Origin: Prochlorococcus sp. AG-409-L18
Lineage (GTDB): Bacteria; Cyanobacteriota; Cyanobacteriia; PCC-6307; Cyanobiaceae
Reading direction: 5' to 3'
Assembly (NCBI GenBank): GCA_003215535.1
Contig: QCKG01000002.1
Location: 95,817 to 159,816, forward strand
DNA length: 64,000 nt
Shown here piece after piece: positions 10,253-20,495 of the stretch. The number at the start of each line of letters is the position of its first letter. Positions within the stretch are counted from its first letter, which is position 1. Below the pieces are notes generated by a model. That model was not told the origin of the DNA. It was given only the letters and a program-made list of their open reading frames with translations, and searched no databases. The position numbers and the translations under genes are program-made.

Positions 10253-12253
10253 ATGACGTCTAGTTCAACCACTTCTAACAATCCCAGGGTTAGTTCATCT
10301 GGGGATAAGACCACTAAACAGCCTTGTCTGCGTGTTATTCCTCTCGGAGGTCTTCATGAGATTGGAAAAAACACTTGTGTATTCGAGTATGGCAATGACT
10401 TGATGCTTGTTGATGCTGGCTTGGCCTTCCCAAGTGATGGCATGCATGGTGTGAATGTGGTCATGCCAGATACCACTTATTTACGCGAGAATCATCAAAG
10501 GATTAGGGGGATGATTGTCACCCATGGACATGAAGATCACATAGGAGGCATACCCCATCATCTCAAACATTTCAATATCCCGGTGATTTATGGACCGCGC
10601 CTTGCGATGTCAATGCTGCAGGGAAAGATGGAAGAAGCTGGTGTCACAGATAGAACCACTATCCAAACAGTGAGACCTAGAGAAGTAGTTAAAGTTGGCC
10701 AATATTTTTCTGTAGAGTTTATAAGAAATACGCATTCAATGGCCGATAGTTTTTCTTTGGCTATTACAACTCCTGTTGGCACGATAATTTTCACCGGTGA
10801 CTTTAAGTTTGACCACACACCAGTAGATGGGGAGCACTTCGATCTTGCCCGTCTTGCTCATCATGGAGAGCAAGGTGTTTTGTGCTTATTTAGTGATTCA
10901 ACTAATGCAGAGGTACAAGGTTTTTGTCCTCCTGAGCGTTCAGTTTTTCCATCACTAGATAAACATATATCTCAGGCTGAAGGCCGAGTTATTGTAACAA
11001 CTTTTGCAAGTTCTATTCATCGAGTTTCGATGATTTTGGAGTTGGCTTTGAAGAATGGTCGCAAGGTAGGTTTACTTGGTCGTTCCATGTTGAATGTTAT
11101 TGCAAAGGCTCGAGAGCTTGGTTATATGCGAGCGCCAGATGATTTATTTGTTCCAATAAAGCAAATTCGAGATTTACCTGATAGAGAAACATTGTTATTA
11201 ATGACAGGCAGTCAAGGAGAACCTTTAGCCGCTTTAAGCCGAATTTCTCGGGGAGAACATCAGCATGTGCAAGTTAAAACAACTGATACGATTATTTTCT
11301 CAGCCAGCCCTATTCCGGGGAATACGATTTCAGTTGTTAATACAATTGACAGATTGATGATGCTTGGAGCAAAAGTTGTATACGGGAAGGGCGAGGGAAT
11401 ACATGTTTCTGGCCACGGCTTTCAAGAGGATCAAAAATTAATGTTGGCTCTTACTAAGCCAAAGTTTTTTGTTCCAGTACATGGTGAGCACAGGATGCTT
11501 GTTTGTCATAGCAAGAGTGCTCAATCCATGGGAGTGCCAGGAAACAACATTTTGATTCTTGATAATGGGGATGTAGTTGAGCTTCAGACTGATTCCATTC
11601 GTAAGGGTGATCCTGTCAAGGCTGGAATTGAACTTTTAGATGCATCTCGCAATGGGATCGTTGATTCTCGTGTTTTAAAAGAACGACAACAGCTTGCTGA
11701 AGATGGGGTGGTAACTGTTCTTGCGGCGGTAAGTACAGATGGAGTCATGGTTGCTCCCCCTCGCGTAAATTTGCGCGGGGTGGTTACTACTGTTGAACCC
11801 AAGAAGATGTCCTTTTGGACGGAGAAGGAAATTGGTTGGGTATTAGAGAATCGTTGGAAGCAACTCACACGGCAGACCGGGCCTCAATCGATTGAGGTTG
11901 ATTGGATGGGTATTCAACGGGAAGTTGAAGTGGGATTGTCGCGCCGGATGCGCCGTGAGTTGCAAGTTGAGCCTTTAATTCTTTGCCTTGTTCAGCCAGC
12001 ACCTGGAGGCACTCCTGCTTATAAACCCAGAACAGATGAGCAATCATCGAAAAATGGAAGCTCTCGAGGAAAAGAAATTGTTCGCAATGGACGAGGTAAT
12101 CCTGCTGCTGCCCCAATTAATCGTTCTGAATCAGTGACCTCTGTTCATAAACCTGTTGCTGAATCTCCACCAAGCTCTACAAACATCGAAAAAGAAAAAC
12201 AATCAGAAATGCCTGCTGGCCGTACTCGCCGTCGTCGCTCTGCAGTTGCATGA
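10253..12253 (+). CDS. rnj: Ribonuclease J
   Basis: A 666-residue metallo-beta-lactamase/beta-CASP nuclease that trims and degrades RNA with 5' exo- and endonuclease activity. The metal-binding HGHEDH is at residues 91-96. Further conserved parts are IIFTGDFKFDHTP, the FSDSTNAE segment, the beta-CASP region with LLGRSML and MTGSQGEPLAALSR, and the VHGEH metal ligand near residue 413. The last 110 residues are low-complexity, basic and N/P/S-rich, ending in an Arg run, which suggests an RNA-contact tail. It stands alone downstream of dapA and converges with tilS, 16 bases apart. Confidence 0.94.
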   Translation: MTSSSTTSNNPRVSSSGDKTTKQPCLRVIPLGGLHEIGKNTCVFEYGNDLMLVDAGLAFPSDGMHGVNVVMPDTTYLRENHQRIRGMIVTHGHEDHIGGIPHHLKHFNIPVIYGPRLAMSMLQGKMEEAGVTDRTTIQTVRPREVVKVGQYFSVEFIRNTHSMADSFSLAITTPVGTIIFTGDFKFDHTPVDGEHFDLARLAHHGEQGVLCLFSDSTNAEVQGFCPPERSVFPSLDKHISQAEGRVIVTTFASSIHRVSMILELALKNGRKVGLLGRSMLNVIAKARELGYMRAPDDLFVPIKQIRDLPDRETLLLMTGSQGEPLAALSRISRGEHQHVQVKTTDTIIFSASPIPGNTISVVNTIDRLMMLGAKVVYGKGEGIHVSGHGFQEDQKLMLALTKPKFFVPVHGEHRMLVCHSKSAQSMGVPGNNILILDNGDVVELQTDSIRKGDPVKAGIELLDASRNGIVDSRVLKERQQLAEDGVVTVLAAVSTDGVMVAPPRVNLRGVVTTVEPKKMSFWTEKEIGWVLENRWKQLTRQTGPQSIEVDWMGIQREVEVGLSRRMRRELQVEPLILCLVQPAPGGTPAYKPRTDEQSSKNGSSRGKEIVRNGRGNPAAAPINRSESVTSVHKPVAESPPSSTNIEKEKQSEMPAGRTRRRRSAVA

Positions 12254-12269
12254 TCTAAGGGATTTTGCT

Positions 12270-13310
12270 TTAACCCTTATTTCTATTTTTGAGTTGAATT
12301 AACTCACGCAACCAGCTTATTTCCCACCCTTGACTTAATGTTCGTAAACCTGGTGGTTTGTTTGGACCTAAGTCTTTGCTCAATTCCTCTAACTGAGCTG
12401 CCGATAAGTGTGGGACCCTTGCTTCTTCTAACCACCGCGCTAAAAGAATGCATTTTGCTGTGAATGAAAGGTTATTTAGCTGAATGCGACATAATCCTTT
12501 GGGATGCCTGATAGTTTTAAGTGCAAGTAATGCCAAGGTTTTTTGGTCATCTGCGTAGCTTTCTAATCTTTCAGATAGAGAGGAGATTCTTTGGGTGCAG
12601 CCTGGATGCAGAGATTCAAGAACTGGTATCACTTCTTGACGTATGCGATTACGACTAAATGCTGGATTGCTATTTGATGGATCTATCCAAACTGGCAAAT
12701 TTAACTCTTTGCAGATCTCAGAAGTTTCTGCCCTGCTAAATAATAATAAAGGCCTTACTAACTTCAAGTTTTTATTTAGATTTCTGCTTTTTCGTAGACT
12801 GCTTAGACCTTTCAGGGCTGCTCCTCTAGCCAGATTTAATATTAGTGTTTCTGTGCGATCGCTGCATGTGTGACCAGTTAATACATGGTTACAAGGCACC
12901 TGAGGTTGGTTAGATGATATGAGTGATGCCTTCAGAATTAGCTGCTTATAGCGCCATTCGCGTGCACTTGATTCGTTTTTTGTTTGTTTTTGTTTGGTTG
13001 AATCAAGGTAGAACTCAATGTTGTTTGCAGCACACCATTCGCTTAGCTCATAGGCAATTTGACTTGACTCTGCATGCCAACCATGGTTTCCATGCCAAAC
13101 CTTAAGATCCCAGAAATGAAGCCTCTTTAAGTCAAGCATTAGCTTGAGGAGTGCCATGGAATCTTGGCCACCCGAAACTGCAAGCAAAAGACATGTCTTT
13201 TCCGGAAGCAGACCAGGTTGAGCTCTGAGGTGTTTATGTAGTCGTTCATGCCAAGGGCTCCAGGGCATTTGACTGGAAGCGAATTGGGGCATGTTTCTTG
13301 ATTTACCCAT
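12270..13310 (-). CDS. tilS: tRNA(Ile)-lysidine synthase
   Basis: A 346-residue PP-loop ATPase that changes C34 of tRNA-Ile(CAU) to lysidine so that AUA is read as isoleucine. The PP-loop SGGQDS lies at residues 46-51. HNWHP-like features such as VWHGNHGWHAESS, the ARxxRY-like SAREWRYKQ and LTGHTCSDRTET are in place; the last segment aligns with the family GHxxDDxxET pattern with a serine-aspartate variation. The SRNRIRQEVIPVLE stretch is also typical. The start could be 13310 or an in-frame ATG 6 or 14 codons later. It diverges from the ycf23 gene, with only 66 bases between their starts. Confidence 0.93.
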   Translation of the reverse strand: MGKSRNMPQFASSQMPWSPWHERLHKHLRAQPGLLPEKTCLLLAVSGGQDSMALLKLMLDLKRLHFWDLKVWHGNHGWHAESSQIAYELSEWCAANNIEFYLDSTKQKQTKNESSAREWRYKQLILKASLISSNQPQVPCNHVLTGHTCSDRTETLILNLARGAALKGLSSLRKSRNLNKNLKLVRPLLLFSRAETSEICKELNLPVWIDPSNSNPAFSRNRIRQEVIPVLESLHPGCTQRISSLSERLESYADDQKTLALLALKTIRHPKGLCRIQLNNLSFTAKCILLARWLEEARVPHLSAAQLEELSKDLGPNKPPGLRTLSQGWEISWLRELIQLKNRNKG

Positions 13311-13376
13311 TGAAGGGTTGTTTGTGCTTGGTTGGGCGGAGTTGATGGGAGAATTGGGTTATTCGTTGATATTTTG

Positions 13377-14162
13377 ATGACAAGGCTGAATTCCTTACCT
13401 GTTGAATTACAGCAGAGTCTTGAGAAGCGCTCTGTACTGAAGGTGATTTCCGGCTTAGGTAATTTTGATAAGTTGTCGGTAGAAATGATTGCACGTGCTG
13501 CAGGGAGGGGAGGGGCTGATTTGCTCGATGTAGCCTGCGATCAGGAGGTAATTGACATTGCCGTAAAGGTTTCAGGCCTTCCAGTCTGTGTGAGTGCGGT
13601 AGAACCGGAATTATTTCCTGCGGCTGTGAAGGCTGGTGCGACAATGATAGAAATTGGTAATTTTGATTCTTTATATCCAAAGGGGCGTTTTTTTGAAGCT
13701 AAGGAGGTTCTTGAATTAACTCTTAAAACCAGAAGGCTCCTTCCAGAGGTTGTTTTGTCAGTAACGGTTCCTCATATTTTGCCTTTAGATCAGCAAGCTC
13801 AATTGGCGTTGGACCTTGTTGATGCTGGTGCAGATTTAATTCAGACGGAGGGTGGCACTAGTTCAAGACCTTTCAGTCCAGGCAGCTTGGGTCTGATAGA
13901 AAAAGCCGCTCCAACGTTGGCTGCTTCGTACAGCATTAATCAGGCTTTGATCAAGAATGGATGTCATACCCCTTTACTTTGTGCGTCAGGGCTTTCAGAA
14001 GTTACTGTTCCTATGGCATTTGCGACAGGTGCTGCTGGTGTCGGTGTAGGTTCGGCTGTCAATCGCTTAACTGATGAATTGTCAATGCTTGCTGTAATTC
14101 GTCGCTTGAATGAGGCAATCTTGACTTCAAGAGTTATCTCAGAAATTTCTATTAAAAATTAG
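13377..14162 (+). CDS. ycf23: DUF561 / Ycf23 family protein
   Basis: A 261-residue protein of the Ycf23 (DUF561) family, found in cyanobacteria and red-lineage plastids. It has TIM-barrel character: alternating segments such as VLKVISGLGNF, GGADLLDVA, LPVCVSAVEP, GATMIEIGNFD, DAGADLIQTEGG and a C-terminal GAAGVGVGSAVNR phosphate-binding-like loop. The function is not established; the fold suggests an enzyme acting on a phosphorylated small molecule. I chose the ATG at 13377; an upstream TTG at 13332 keeps the frame but lies close to the divergent tilS start. uvrB follows after 150 bases of AT-rich DNA in which I see nothing definite. Confidence 0.85.
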   Translation: MTRLNSLPVELQQSLEKRSVLKVISGLGNFDKLSVEMIARAAGRGGADLLDVACDQEVIDIAVKVSGLPVCVSAVEPELFPAAVKAGATMIEIGNFDSLYPKGRFFEAKEVLELTLKTRRLLPEVVLSVTVPHILPLDQQAQLALDLVDAGADLIQTEGGTSSRPFSPGSLGLIEKAAPTLAASYSINQALIKNGCHTPLLCASGLSEVTVPMAFATGAAGVGVGSAVNRLTDELSMLAVIRRLNEAILTSRVISEISIKN

Positions 14163-14312
14163 AGTTTGTAGAAGGTTTTGTGGATTTCTCGACGGAGCAA
14201 TTTATGATTTTTAATTTTTTGGTCAAGCTCTTTTATTTTAGAACTTCAAAGCTTCCTCAAAGTCTTTTTGATTACTGTTTAGTTAGCCGTCAGAGGGTGC
14301 AGCTAAGGCACT

Positions 14313-16361
14313 ATGCCTAAATACTATCTTCAGGCCCCTTATAGCCCTAAGGGAGATCAACCAAAAGCAATAGAGCATTTAATAAAAGGGTTGAAAAAAG
14401 GTACTCGTTATCAGACCTTGCTTGGAGCGACTGGAACTGGAAAAACTTTCACGATCGCAAATGTTATTGCCAAAACAGGCAGACCAGCTCTTGTCTTGGC
14501 TCATAATAAAACATTAGCTGCACAGCTTTGTAATGAGTTAAGAGAATTTTTTCCTGAAAATGCAGTTGAATATTTCATCTCTTATTATGACTATTATCAG
14601 CCAGAAGCATATGTCCCTGTAAGTGATACTTACATAGCTAAGACAGCATCAATTAATGAGGAAATTGATATGTTAAGACACTCGGCAACACGCTCATTGT
14701 TTGAAAGACGTGACGTAATTGTTGTGGCTTCCATTAGTTGTATTTATGGTCTGGGTATTCCTAGCGAATATCTTAAATCTTCAGTAGGGTTTCGTGTAGG
14801 TGAGAATATTGATCTAAGAAATTCATTAAGGGCTCTTGTTAATAATCAATATACTCGCAATGATTTTGATATAGGACGTGGTCGATTTCGAATCAAAGGT
14901 GATGTTCTAGAGATAGGGCCAGCCTATGAAGATCGGCTTGTGAGAATAGAACTGTTTGGAGAAGAAGTTGAGGCAATTCGTTATATAGATCCAATCACGG
15001 GGGAAATTCTTAAAAGTCTAGAGATGGTAAATATATATCCTGCCAAGCATTTTGTTACTCCAAAAGATCGTCTAGAAATCGCTATTCATGAGATAAGAAA
15101 TGAGTTGAATGAGCAGTTGGAGGCTTTAAATCTTTCAGGCAAGCTTTTGGAGGCTCAACGCTTAGAACAACGAACTACATACGATTTGGAGATGTTGAAG
15201 GAGGTTGGTTATTGCAATGGGGTTGAGAATTATGCACGTCACTTAGCAGGTCGTATGGAGGGAACACCGCCAGAGTGCCTTATTGATTATTTCCCAGAAG
15301 ATTGGTTATTGGTTGTTGATGAGAGTCATGTAACCTGTCCTCAATTAAAGGCTATGTACAATGGCGATCAAGCTAGAAAAAAGGTTCTTATCGATCATGG
15401 TTTTAGATTGCCTAGTGCCGCAGATAATCGACCTTTGAAAAGTGAAGAATTTTGGGATAAGGCTAGACAAACTGTATTTATTAGTGCAACACCAGGTGAT
15501 TGGGAGTTGCATCAGAGTAATGGGGAAATAGCTGAGCAAGTTATAAGGCCAACAGGTGTATTGGACCCTTTAGTTGAAGTTAGACCTACTGAAGGTCAGG
15601 CAGAGGATATGTTGAATGAGATTCGTAAAAGAGTTATTAAGAATCAAAGGATCCTGGTCACTACTCTTACAAAAAGAATGGCTGAGGATTTAACTGATTA
15701 TCTCGCCGACAATCAAATTAGAGTGCGTTATTTGCATTCTGAGATTCATTCAATTGAGCGCATTGAAATCATACAAGATCTTCGTATTGGGGAATATGAT
15801 GTACTTGTAGGTGTTAATCTTTTGCGAGAGGGGTTGGATCTACCAGAAGTTTCCTTGGTGGTCATTCTTGATGCTGATAAAGAAGGATTTTTAAGGGCAG
15901 AAAGATCCTTGATTCAAACAATCGGAAGGGCTGCTAGGCATGTAGAGGGTTTAGCAATTCTCTATGGAGATAACCTTACAGATTCAATGTCTAAGGCGAT
16001 TAGTGAGACAGATAGAAGGCGTTCTATTCAGCAAGCTTATAATGATAAAAATGGAATCATTCCTGCTCCAGCAGGTAAAAAAGCTAGTAATTCGATTCTT
16101 TCTTTTTTAGAGTTATCAAGGCGTTTGCAAAAGGATGGAACAGATTCTGATTTAATTGAGGTTGTTGGTAAAGCCGTTGATTCATTCACAGATGGTAATG
16201 ATGCTTCTTTAGCTCTTGAGTCTTTGCCAGAAATGATTAATAACTTAGAGGAGAAGATGAGGAGTGCTGCAAAGGACTTGGATTTTGAAGAAGCGGCTAT
16301 TTTGCGTGATCGTATTACGAAGTTACGAAAAAAGTTAATTGGAAGAAAAGATCAGATGTAA
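14313..16361 (+). CDS. uvrB: Excinuclease ABC subunit B
   Basis: A 682-residue DNA repair helicase that verifies damage loaded by UvrA and recruits UvrC. Walker [10 protein letters not shown] is near residue 39. The [12 protein letters not shown] beta-hairpin that clamps DNA is near 93. DESHV is the helicase motif [18 protein letters not shown] and IQTIGRAAR are the later helicase motifs, and a C-terminal UVR domain (residues 640-675, [14 protein letters not shown]) provides the UvrC contact. Full length for the family. The stop codon is immediately followed by the ATG of the next gene without a spacer base. Confidence 0.97.
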   Translation: MPKYYLQAPYSPKGDQPKAIEHLIKGLKKGTRYQTLLGATGTGKTFTIANVIAKTGRPALVLAHNKTLAAQLCNELREFFPENAVEYFISYYDYYQPEAYVPVSDTYIAKTASINEEIDMLRHSATRSLFERRDVIVVASISCIYGLGIPSEYLKSSVGFRVGENIDLRNSLRALVNNQYTRNDFDIGRGRFRIKGDVLEIGPAYEDRLVRIELFGEEVEAIRYIDPITGEILKSLEMVNIYPAKHFVTPKDRLEIAIHEIRNELNEQLEALNLSGKLLEAQRLEQRTTYDLEMLKEVGYCNGVENYARHLAGRMEGTPPECLIDYFPEDWLLVVDESHVTCPQLKAMYNGDQARKKVLIDHGFRLPSAADNRPLKSEEFWDKARQTVFISATPGDWELHQSNGEIAEQVIRPTGVLDPLVEVRPTEGQAEDMLNEIRKRVIKNQRILVTTLTKRMAEDLTDYLADNQIRVRYLHSEIHSIERIEIIQDLRIGEYDVLVGVNLLREGLDLPEVSLVVILDADKEGFLRAERSLIQTIGRAARHVEGLAILYGDNLTDSMSKAISETDRRRSIQQAYNDKNGIIPAPAGKKASNSILSFLELSRRLQKDGTDSDLIEVVGKAVDSFTDGNDASLALESLPEMINNLEEKMRSAAKDLDFEEAAILRDRITKLRKKLIGRKDQM

Positions 16362-16916
16362 ATGCATAGCGAAAAAACTTTAAGTAAACGATTAAAAGAA
16401 TACTTGCTCCCAGCAGTTTTCTTAATTTTTTCTATACTTTTACCTTGTTCATCAAAAGAGTTTTCAGAGGAAATTCAGTCAATTTATTCTTTTACTATTG
16501 CGACTGATTTAAGTAATGTGCTTAAATGCTCTGATCAGCCTGACCTTGCAGAAAGATTAATTTCTACAGGTAGAGAATTAGGAGTAAGAGTATTAATAGG
16601 AAAGCCTTTACTTGATGGCAAGGATGCAACTTATGAAGCCTTACCTGGACGTTTAGGAACAATTATTATTAGTGACAGAATAATGGCACCAGAGGTTAGA
16701 TGTAAGCTAATTAGTCATGAGTTTATTCATGTTCTTCAGCACCTAAGAGCTAATCTACTTGGGGTTGAGCCTCTTGGGTGGATCGTTCCTATAGAAGCTG
16801 TGTCAGCTTTTGGTTCATTACAGGAAGCTGAAGCTTATACCTATCAAAATAACGCATCAGTTGTTTTAAAACTTTTGTTGGTTGAATTACAAGAAAGACA
16901 AATTCTTTCTAGGTAA
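16362..16916 (+). CDS. Exported HExxH-motif protein of unknown function
   Basis: A 184-residue protein whose first 40 residues have a basic start and a hydrophobic core (LLPAVFLIFSILLP), so it is probably exported or membrane-anchored. A cysteine follows the core, but the context LLPC is a poor lipobox. Near residue 125 it has SHEFIHVLQH, a HExxH zinc-metallopeptidase-like motif with an extra histidine six residues on. A glutamate-rich AFGSLQEAEAYTYQ segment downstream could supply a third ligand. I do not recognise the family with certainty; cyanobacteria carry conserved hypothetical proteins of this shape. It begins directly after the uvrB stop and is probably co-transcribed with it. Confidence 0.6.
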   Translation: MHSEKTLSKRLKEYLLPAVFLIFSILLPCSSKEFSEEIQSIYSFTIATDLSNVLKCSDQPDLAERLISTGRELGVRVLIGKPLLDGKDATYEALPGRLGTIIISDRIMAPEVRCKLISHEFIHVLQHLRANLLGVEPLGWIVPIEAVSAFGSLQEAEAYTYQNNASVVLKLLLVELQERQILSR

Positions 16917-16934
16917 TTGTAAGGAAATTTGTGA

Positions 16935-18719
16935 TTAGAATTCTTTGGCTTCATATTGTTTTTTGCCTCCTAATTGAAAGTGAGAATGAACTGCTTGCAA
17001 TGCATCTATTCCATCAGTTTCAGCGACAACACAACTAGTTCGAATTTCGCTAGTGGCAATCATTTCGATGTTGATCCCTGCATTAGCTAGAGCTCTAAAC
17101 ATTCGCCCAGCAGTTCCCGCTGTAGCGGGCATTCCTGCACCAACCGCACTTATTCTTGTGATAGGGCGTCCGTCCTCAAGAGATGACCCTGGCCATTGAG
17201 CCAGAAGAGGGCCTAGGGCATTACCGGCTTGTTGACGATCGTTTTTCTTGAGCGTGAAACTAATGTCTCGACTTCCATCTTTGTGTTGTCTTTCGGATTG
17301 CACAATGGCATCTAAACTGATTCCAGCTTCCGCAAGTGCAGAACATAGGGATGCTGCTGTGCCAGGTTTATCAGGAACTCTTCGCACACTTACTTGGGCT
17401 TGGTCAGAGTCCATAGCCACACCTCTAACTTCAGGCTCACCATTGAATGCGATACTTGGATTAATTAAGACTTGATTATCATTCAGTTCGAAAGCCTCGC
17501 TCACAGCTCGCAAAGCTTTAGCCCCAAGTTTGGCATCTATAACACAACTGACTTTTACTTCACTGGTGGCAATCAAGCGAAGGTTAATTCCTGCTCTAGA
17601 AATAGTGTCAAATAATGTGGCTGCGATTCCTGGACGACCCATTATTCCAGCGCCACTAATGCTTAATTTAGCCATTTCACTTTGAGTTGAAAGGTTACCT
17701 CCTAATTCTTTGATAACGCTTTCACTAATTTCCTTTGCTTTGGGTAGATTTTGATTTGCAACGGTGAAAGTGATGTCATTACTTTTACCTTCATGTGTTG
17801 CTTGGATAATTAGATCGACATTTATTCCACCATTTGATAGCTTTTCGAAGAGGTGGGCAGCAATCCCTGGTTGATCAGGAATGTGAGATAAGCCAAGCAC
17901 TGCTTGGTCTTCGACTAGCTCTAATCCATCTACTGGTCGTCCTAACTCCAATCCCTCGCGCCCTAAGGGACGTTTTGATTTACTAGTGAGGGTTGTACCT
18001 GGTTCATTACTCCAACTCGAACGAACGACAACACTGACTCCATAATTGCGCGCAATTTCAACTGCTCTTGGATGCAAGACAGCTGCTCCTAGGCTCGCTA
18101 GCTCCAGCATCTCTTCACAACTGACAGTGGTCATCATTTGTGCATCTGACACTTTTCGCGGGTCTGTCGTCAAGATGCCTGGTACATCTGTGTATATCTC
18201 GCAAGCATCTGCATTTAGTGCGGTTGCGAGAGCAACGGCAGATGTGTCTGAACCACCTCTACCAAGAGTTGTGATCTCGGCGGTTCCTCCAGAGCTAAAG
18301 CTTGTTCCTTGAAAACCGGCGACAACAACAACTTGCCCTTCTTCTAGCTTCTTTTTTATTCGTTCCGTTCGCACCTCAAGAATGCGAGCTCTGCCATGAG
18401 CTGACTCGGTCACAATTCCTACTTGAGACCCAGTCATGGAAATAGCCTGAATTCCTCTTTCATACAGAGCCATTGCTAGGAGAGCACTGGAGACTTGTTC
18501 TCCAGTAGCTAGGAGCATATCCATCTCTCTTTGAGGGGGCTTGTTACTGATGGTCTGAGCGAGACCTGTTAATTCATCGGTTGTATGGCCCATTGCAGAT
18601 ACAACTACTACTAAGTCATGACCAAAAGCTTTGCTTTCTGCAATTCTTGTTGCTACTGCTTTGATGCGTTCAACACTGCCTACAGAGGTGCCGCCAAACT
18701 TTTGCACCAGCAATGACAT
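16935..18719 (-). CDS. lysC: Aspartate kinase with four ACT domains
   Basis: A 594-residue aspartokinase that phosphorylates aspartate, the first step to lysine, threonine and methionine. The kinase start VQKFGGTSVGS is at residues 5-15 and GRGGSDTSA near 153. The C-terminal half carries two copies of an ACT pair. Each pair has a segment of the form IATSE(V/I)K/R..CV, near residues 385 and 560, giving four ACT domains. This doubled regulatory region is typical of cyanobacterial LysC and implies allosteric feedback by lysine and/or threonine. It lies 46 bases downstream of holA on the same strand. The substrate chain continues with asd and dapA elsewhere in the window. Confidence 0.96.
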   Translation of the reverse strand: MSLLVQKFGGTSVGSVERIKAVATRIAESKAFGHDLVVVVSAMGHTTDELTGLAQTISNKPPQREMDMLLATGEQVSSALLAMALYERGIQAISMTGSQVGIVTESAHGRARILEVRTERIKKKLEEGQVVVVAGFQGTSFSSGGTAEITTLGRGGSDTSAVALATALNADACEIYTDVPGILTTDPRKVSDAQMMTTVSCEEMLELASLGAAVLHPRAVEIARNYGVSVVVRSSWSNEPGTTLTSKSKRPLGREGLELGRPVDGLELVEDQAVLGLSHIPDQPGIAAHLFEKLSNGGINVDLIIQATHEGKSNDITFTVANQNLPKAKEISESVIKELGGNLSTQSEMAKLSISGAGIMGRPGIAATLFDTISRAGINLRLIATSEVKVSCVIDAKLGAKALRAVSEAFELNDNQVLINPSIAFNGEPEVRGVAMDSDQAQVSVRRVPDKPGTAASLCSALAEAGISLDAIVQSERQHKDGSRDISFTLKKNDRQQAGNALGPLLAQWPGSSLEDGRPITRISAVGAGMPATAGTAGRMFRALANAGINIEMIATSEIRTSCVVAETDGIDALQAVHSHFQLGGKKQYEAKEF

Positions 18720-18765
18720 TCAATTCACCTAAGAAGACTCTTATTATTTCAGTGTGGGGTCACTC

Positions 18766-19779
18766 TCATTCTTTGTCTGCAATAAGGTAATCCCGAAATG
18801 CGTCTTTAGCCATAATACCCCTCTTGATATCGGCTTCTACTTCCAACAAACGATTTAATAAATTTAGGAATTTTTGAGGAGGCCTTCCCTGCAGTTGCTT
18901 CCGCATTACGTAAATACGCTTTGGATTGGCAATCCCTGCTGCTTTTGCAATTACAGAAACATCCTTTTCTCCTTGCTTGTCTAAGAGACTGACCCAAAGC
19001 CATCCTCTAACTTGGCCACTAAGTGTAGAGATAATTCGCAGTGGTGGTTCTCCAGCATTTAATAAAGCATCAATGCGTTGAATTGCTTCTGCTTTCTCTC
19101 CTCTCAAGAGGCTTTCTCCCACTTGCAGAGCATTGCTGGTAATTCCATCAATGAGAGAGTTAACCAGTTTTGCTGAGATGGGTAAATAGGGTTCAGCTTG
19201 GCTTGGTTTGACGTTCTGGGATTGAGCAAGTAGTGAAAGCTTACTTAGCTCTGAAGCCAATCTTTCACTATCATTTCCTATTGCTTCAACTAGAAGTAAT
19301 GTTGCATCTGAATCAAGTAAAAGCCCCATTTCTTTTGCTATGCAATTTATAAAATTTTTTTGACCATTAACATCCCAAAATGCAGGCAGAAGGAAACTTC
19401 TCTCAAAAGCTTTGTCTGATTTAATTAATCTTTGAAGCGCTTTTGTAGTTTTTAATCGTCCATCTGGTTTGTTGACGTTACTTAGAATGAGATGAGAATT
19501 GTTTGGAATGACTTGAATAACTTCTTCAAACATTTTAGTTAATTCCTCTGGGCAATTATTGCAATAGGGGTTGCGTTTTAGTAATACGACTCTTCCTCCA
19601 TTGCCCAAAGGTGGGGTACGTATTTCTTCCAGAGCTTGTTTGGCTTGATTAATATCTGATCCATCCAGTTTGCTGAAGTTAATGCTGCTCCACCCAGGAT
19701 CAATAACTTTATTGATTAAGGCTTCTATAGATCTTTCGATAGAAGTAATGTCATCTCCCCAAATTAGGTGGATTGGCAT
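18766..19779 (-). CDS. holA: DNA polymerase III subunit delta
   Basis: A 337-residue protein with the HolA pattern: an N-terminal IHLIWGDD strand, a central nucleotide-binding-fold region without a working Walker A, and a helical C-terminal collar with LINSLIDGI-like and LISTLSGQVRGW segments. Delta is the wrench that opens the sliding clamp within the clamp loader, so it acts with the dnaX product encoded at 2,055-3,812. The diagnostic motifs are weak in this family, so the call rests on overall pattern and length. It is upstream of lysC and diverges from the cobH/cbiC gene with a 65-base gap. Confidence 0.88.
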   Translation of the reverse strand: MPIHLIWGDDITSIERSIEALINKVIDPGWSSINFSKLDGSDINQAKQALEEIRTPPLGNGGRVVLLKRNPYCNNCPEELTKMFEEVIQVIPNNSHLILSNVNKPDGRLKTTKALQRLIKSDKAFERSFLLPAFWDVNGQKNFINCIAKEMGLLLDSDATLLLVEAIGNDSERLASELSKLSLLAQSQNVKPSQAEPYLPISAKLVNSLIDGITSNALQVGESLLRGEKAEAIQRIDALLNAGEPPLRIISTLSGQVRGWLWVSLLDKQGEKDVSVIAKAAGIANPKRIYVMRKQLQGRPPQKFLNLLNRLLEVEADIKRGIMAKDAFRDYLIADKE

Positions 19780-19844
19780 AATGAAACCAAAGGCATAGTC
19801 GTATTCTGATGAGGCCTTAATTCAGATAGATTCAGGGAAGGTAA

Positions 19845-20480
19845 GTGACGAGATTTGATCATCCAATTTTCTTGGAAAGCATTCGTTTAATTCAGACGCA
19901 ATTGGGTCATACCACAGGTTTGGATCCATTGCAGCAAAAAGTGTTAGAGAGATTGATCCATAGCAGTGGTGATTTTGAAGTAAGGAGTTTATTAAGTTTT
20001 AGTCCAGGGTCATGTCAACTTGGTTTATCTGCTTTGAAAGCTGGCGCAACAATACTTACTGACACTTTTATGTTGGCAGCTGGTGTTAAGCGTATGGCGC
20101 AAGGCACTCTGGCTTCACCTGTGCGAACTGTGCTTGATTGGGCTCCTGAGGAAGCTGAAAAAGGTTTAACGAGAACTGCATTGGGCATGCAGCGTGCCTG
20201 GTTGGAGAGTGTTAATCAATTGCAACCAAATTGTGCCCCAATTGTGGCCATTGGCAGTGCTCCTACTGCATTGGAAGCTCTACTGGATTTGGTTGATGAA
20301 GGTGCTCCTGCACCTAGTTTGATTATTGGTATGCCAGTTGGGTTTGTAGGAGTGGTTAAGTGCAAAAGCAGACTCTCCGGTAGTGGCTTGCCTAATATCT
20401 GTTTAAACGGGACTCGCGGTGGTGCAGGACTTGCGGCTTCGGTTGTAAATGCATTGTTAAGGGCCTCAATTGATTCTTAA
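19845..20480 (+). CDS. cobH: Precorrin-8X methylmutase
   Basis: A 211-residue enzyme (CobH/CbiC family) that moves a methyl group from C-11 to C-12 of the corrin precursor in cobalamin synthesis. The catalytic histidine region LIHSSGDFEV is near residue 37. Further signatures are the DTFMLAAGV stretch near 72 and the C-terminal VGFVGVVKCK and GTRGGAGLAASVVNALL. The start is a GTG at 19845. Length is normal for the family. It converges with mutS 15 bases downstream and diverges from holA, so it is probably a single-gene unit. Confidence 0.93.
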   Translation: MTRFDHPIFLESIRLIQTQLGHTTGLDPLQQKVLERLIHSSGDFEVRSLLSFSPGSCQLGLSALKAGATILTDTFMLAAGVKRMAQGTLASPVRTVLDWAPEEAEKGLTRTALGMQRAWLESVNQLQPNCAPIVAIGSAPTALEALLDLVDEGAPAPSLIIGMPVGFVGVVKCKSRLSGSGLPNICLNGTRGGAGLAASVVNALLRASIDS

Positions 20481-20495
20481 TACTTGCTTGATTAA

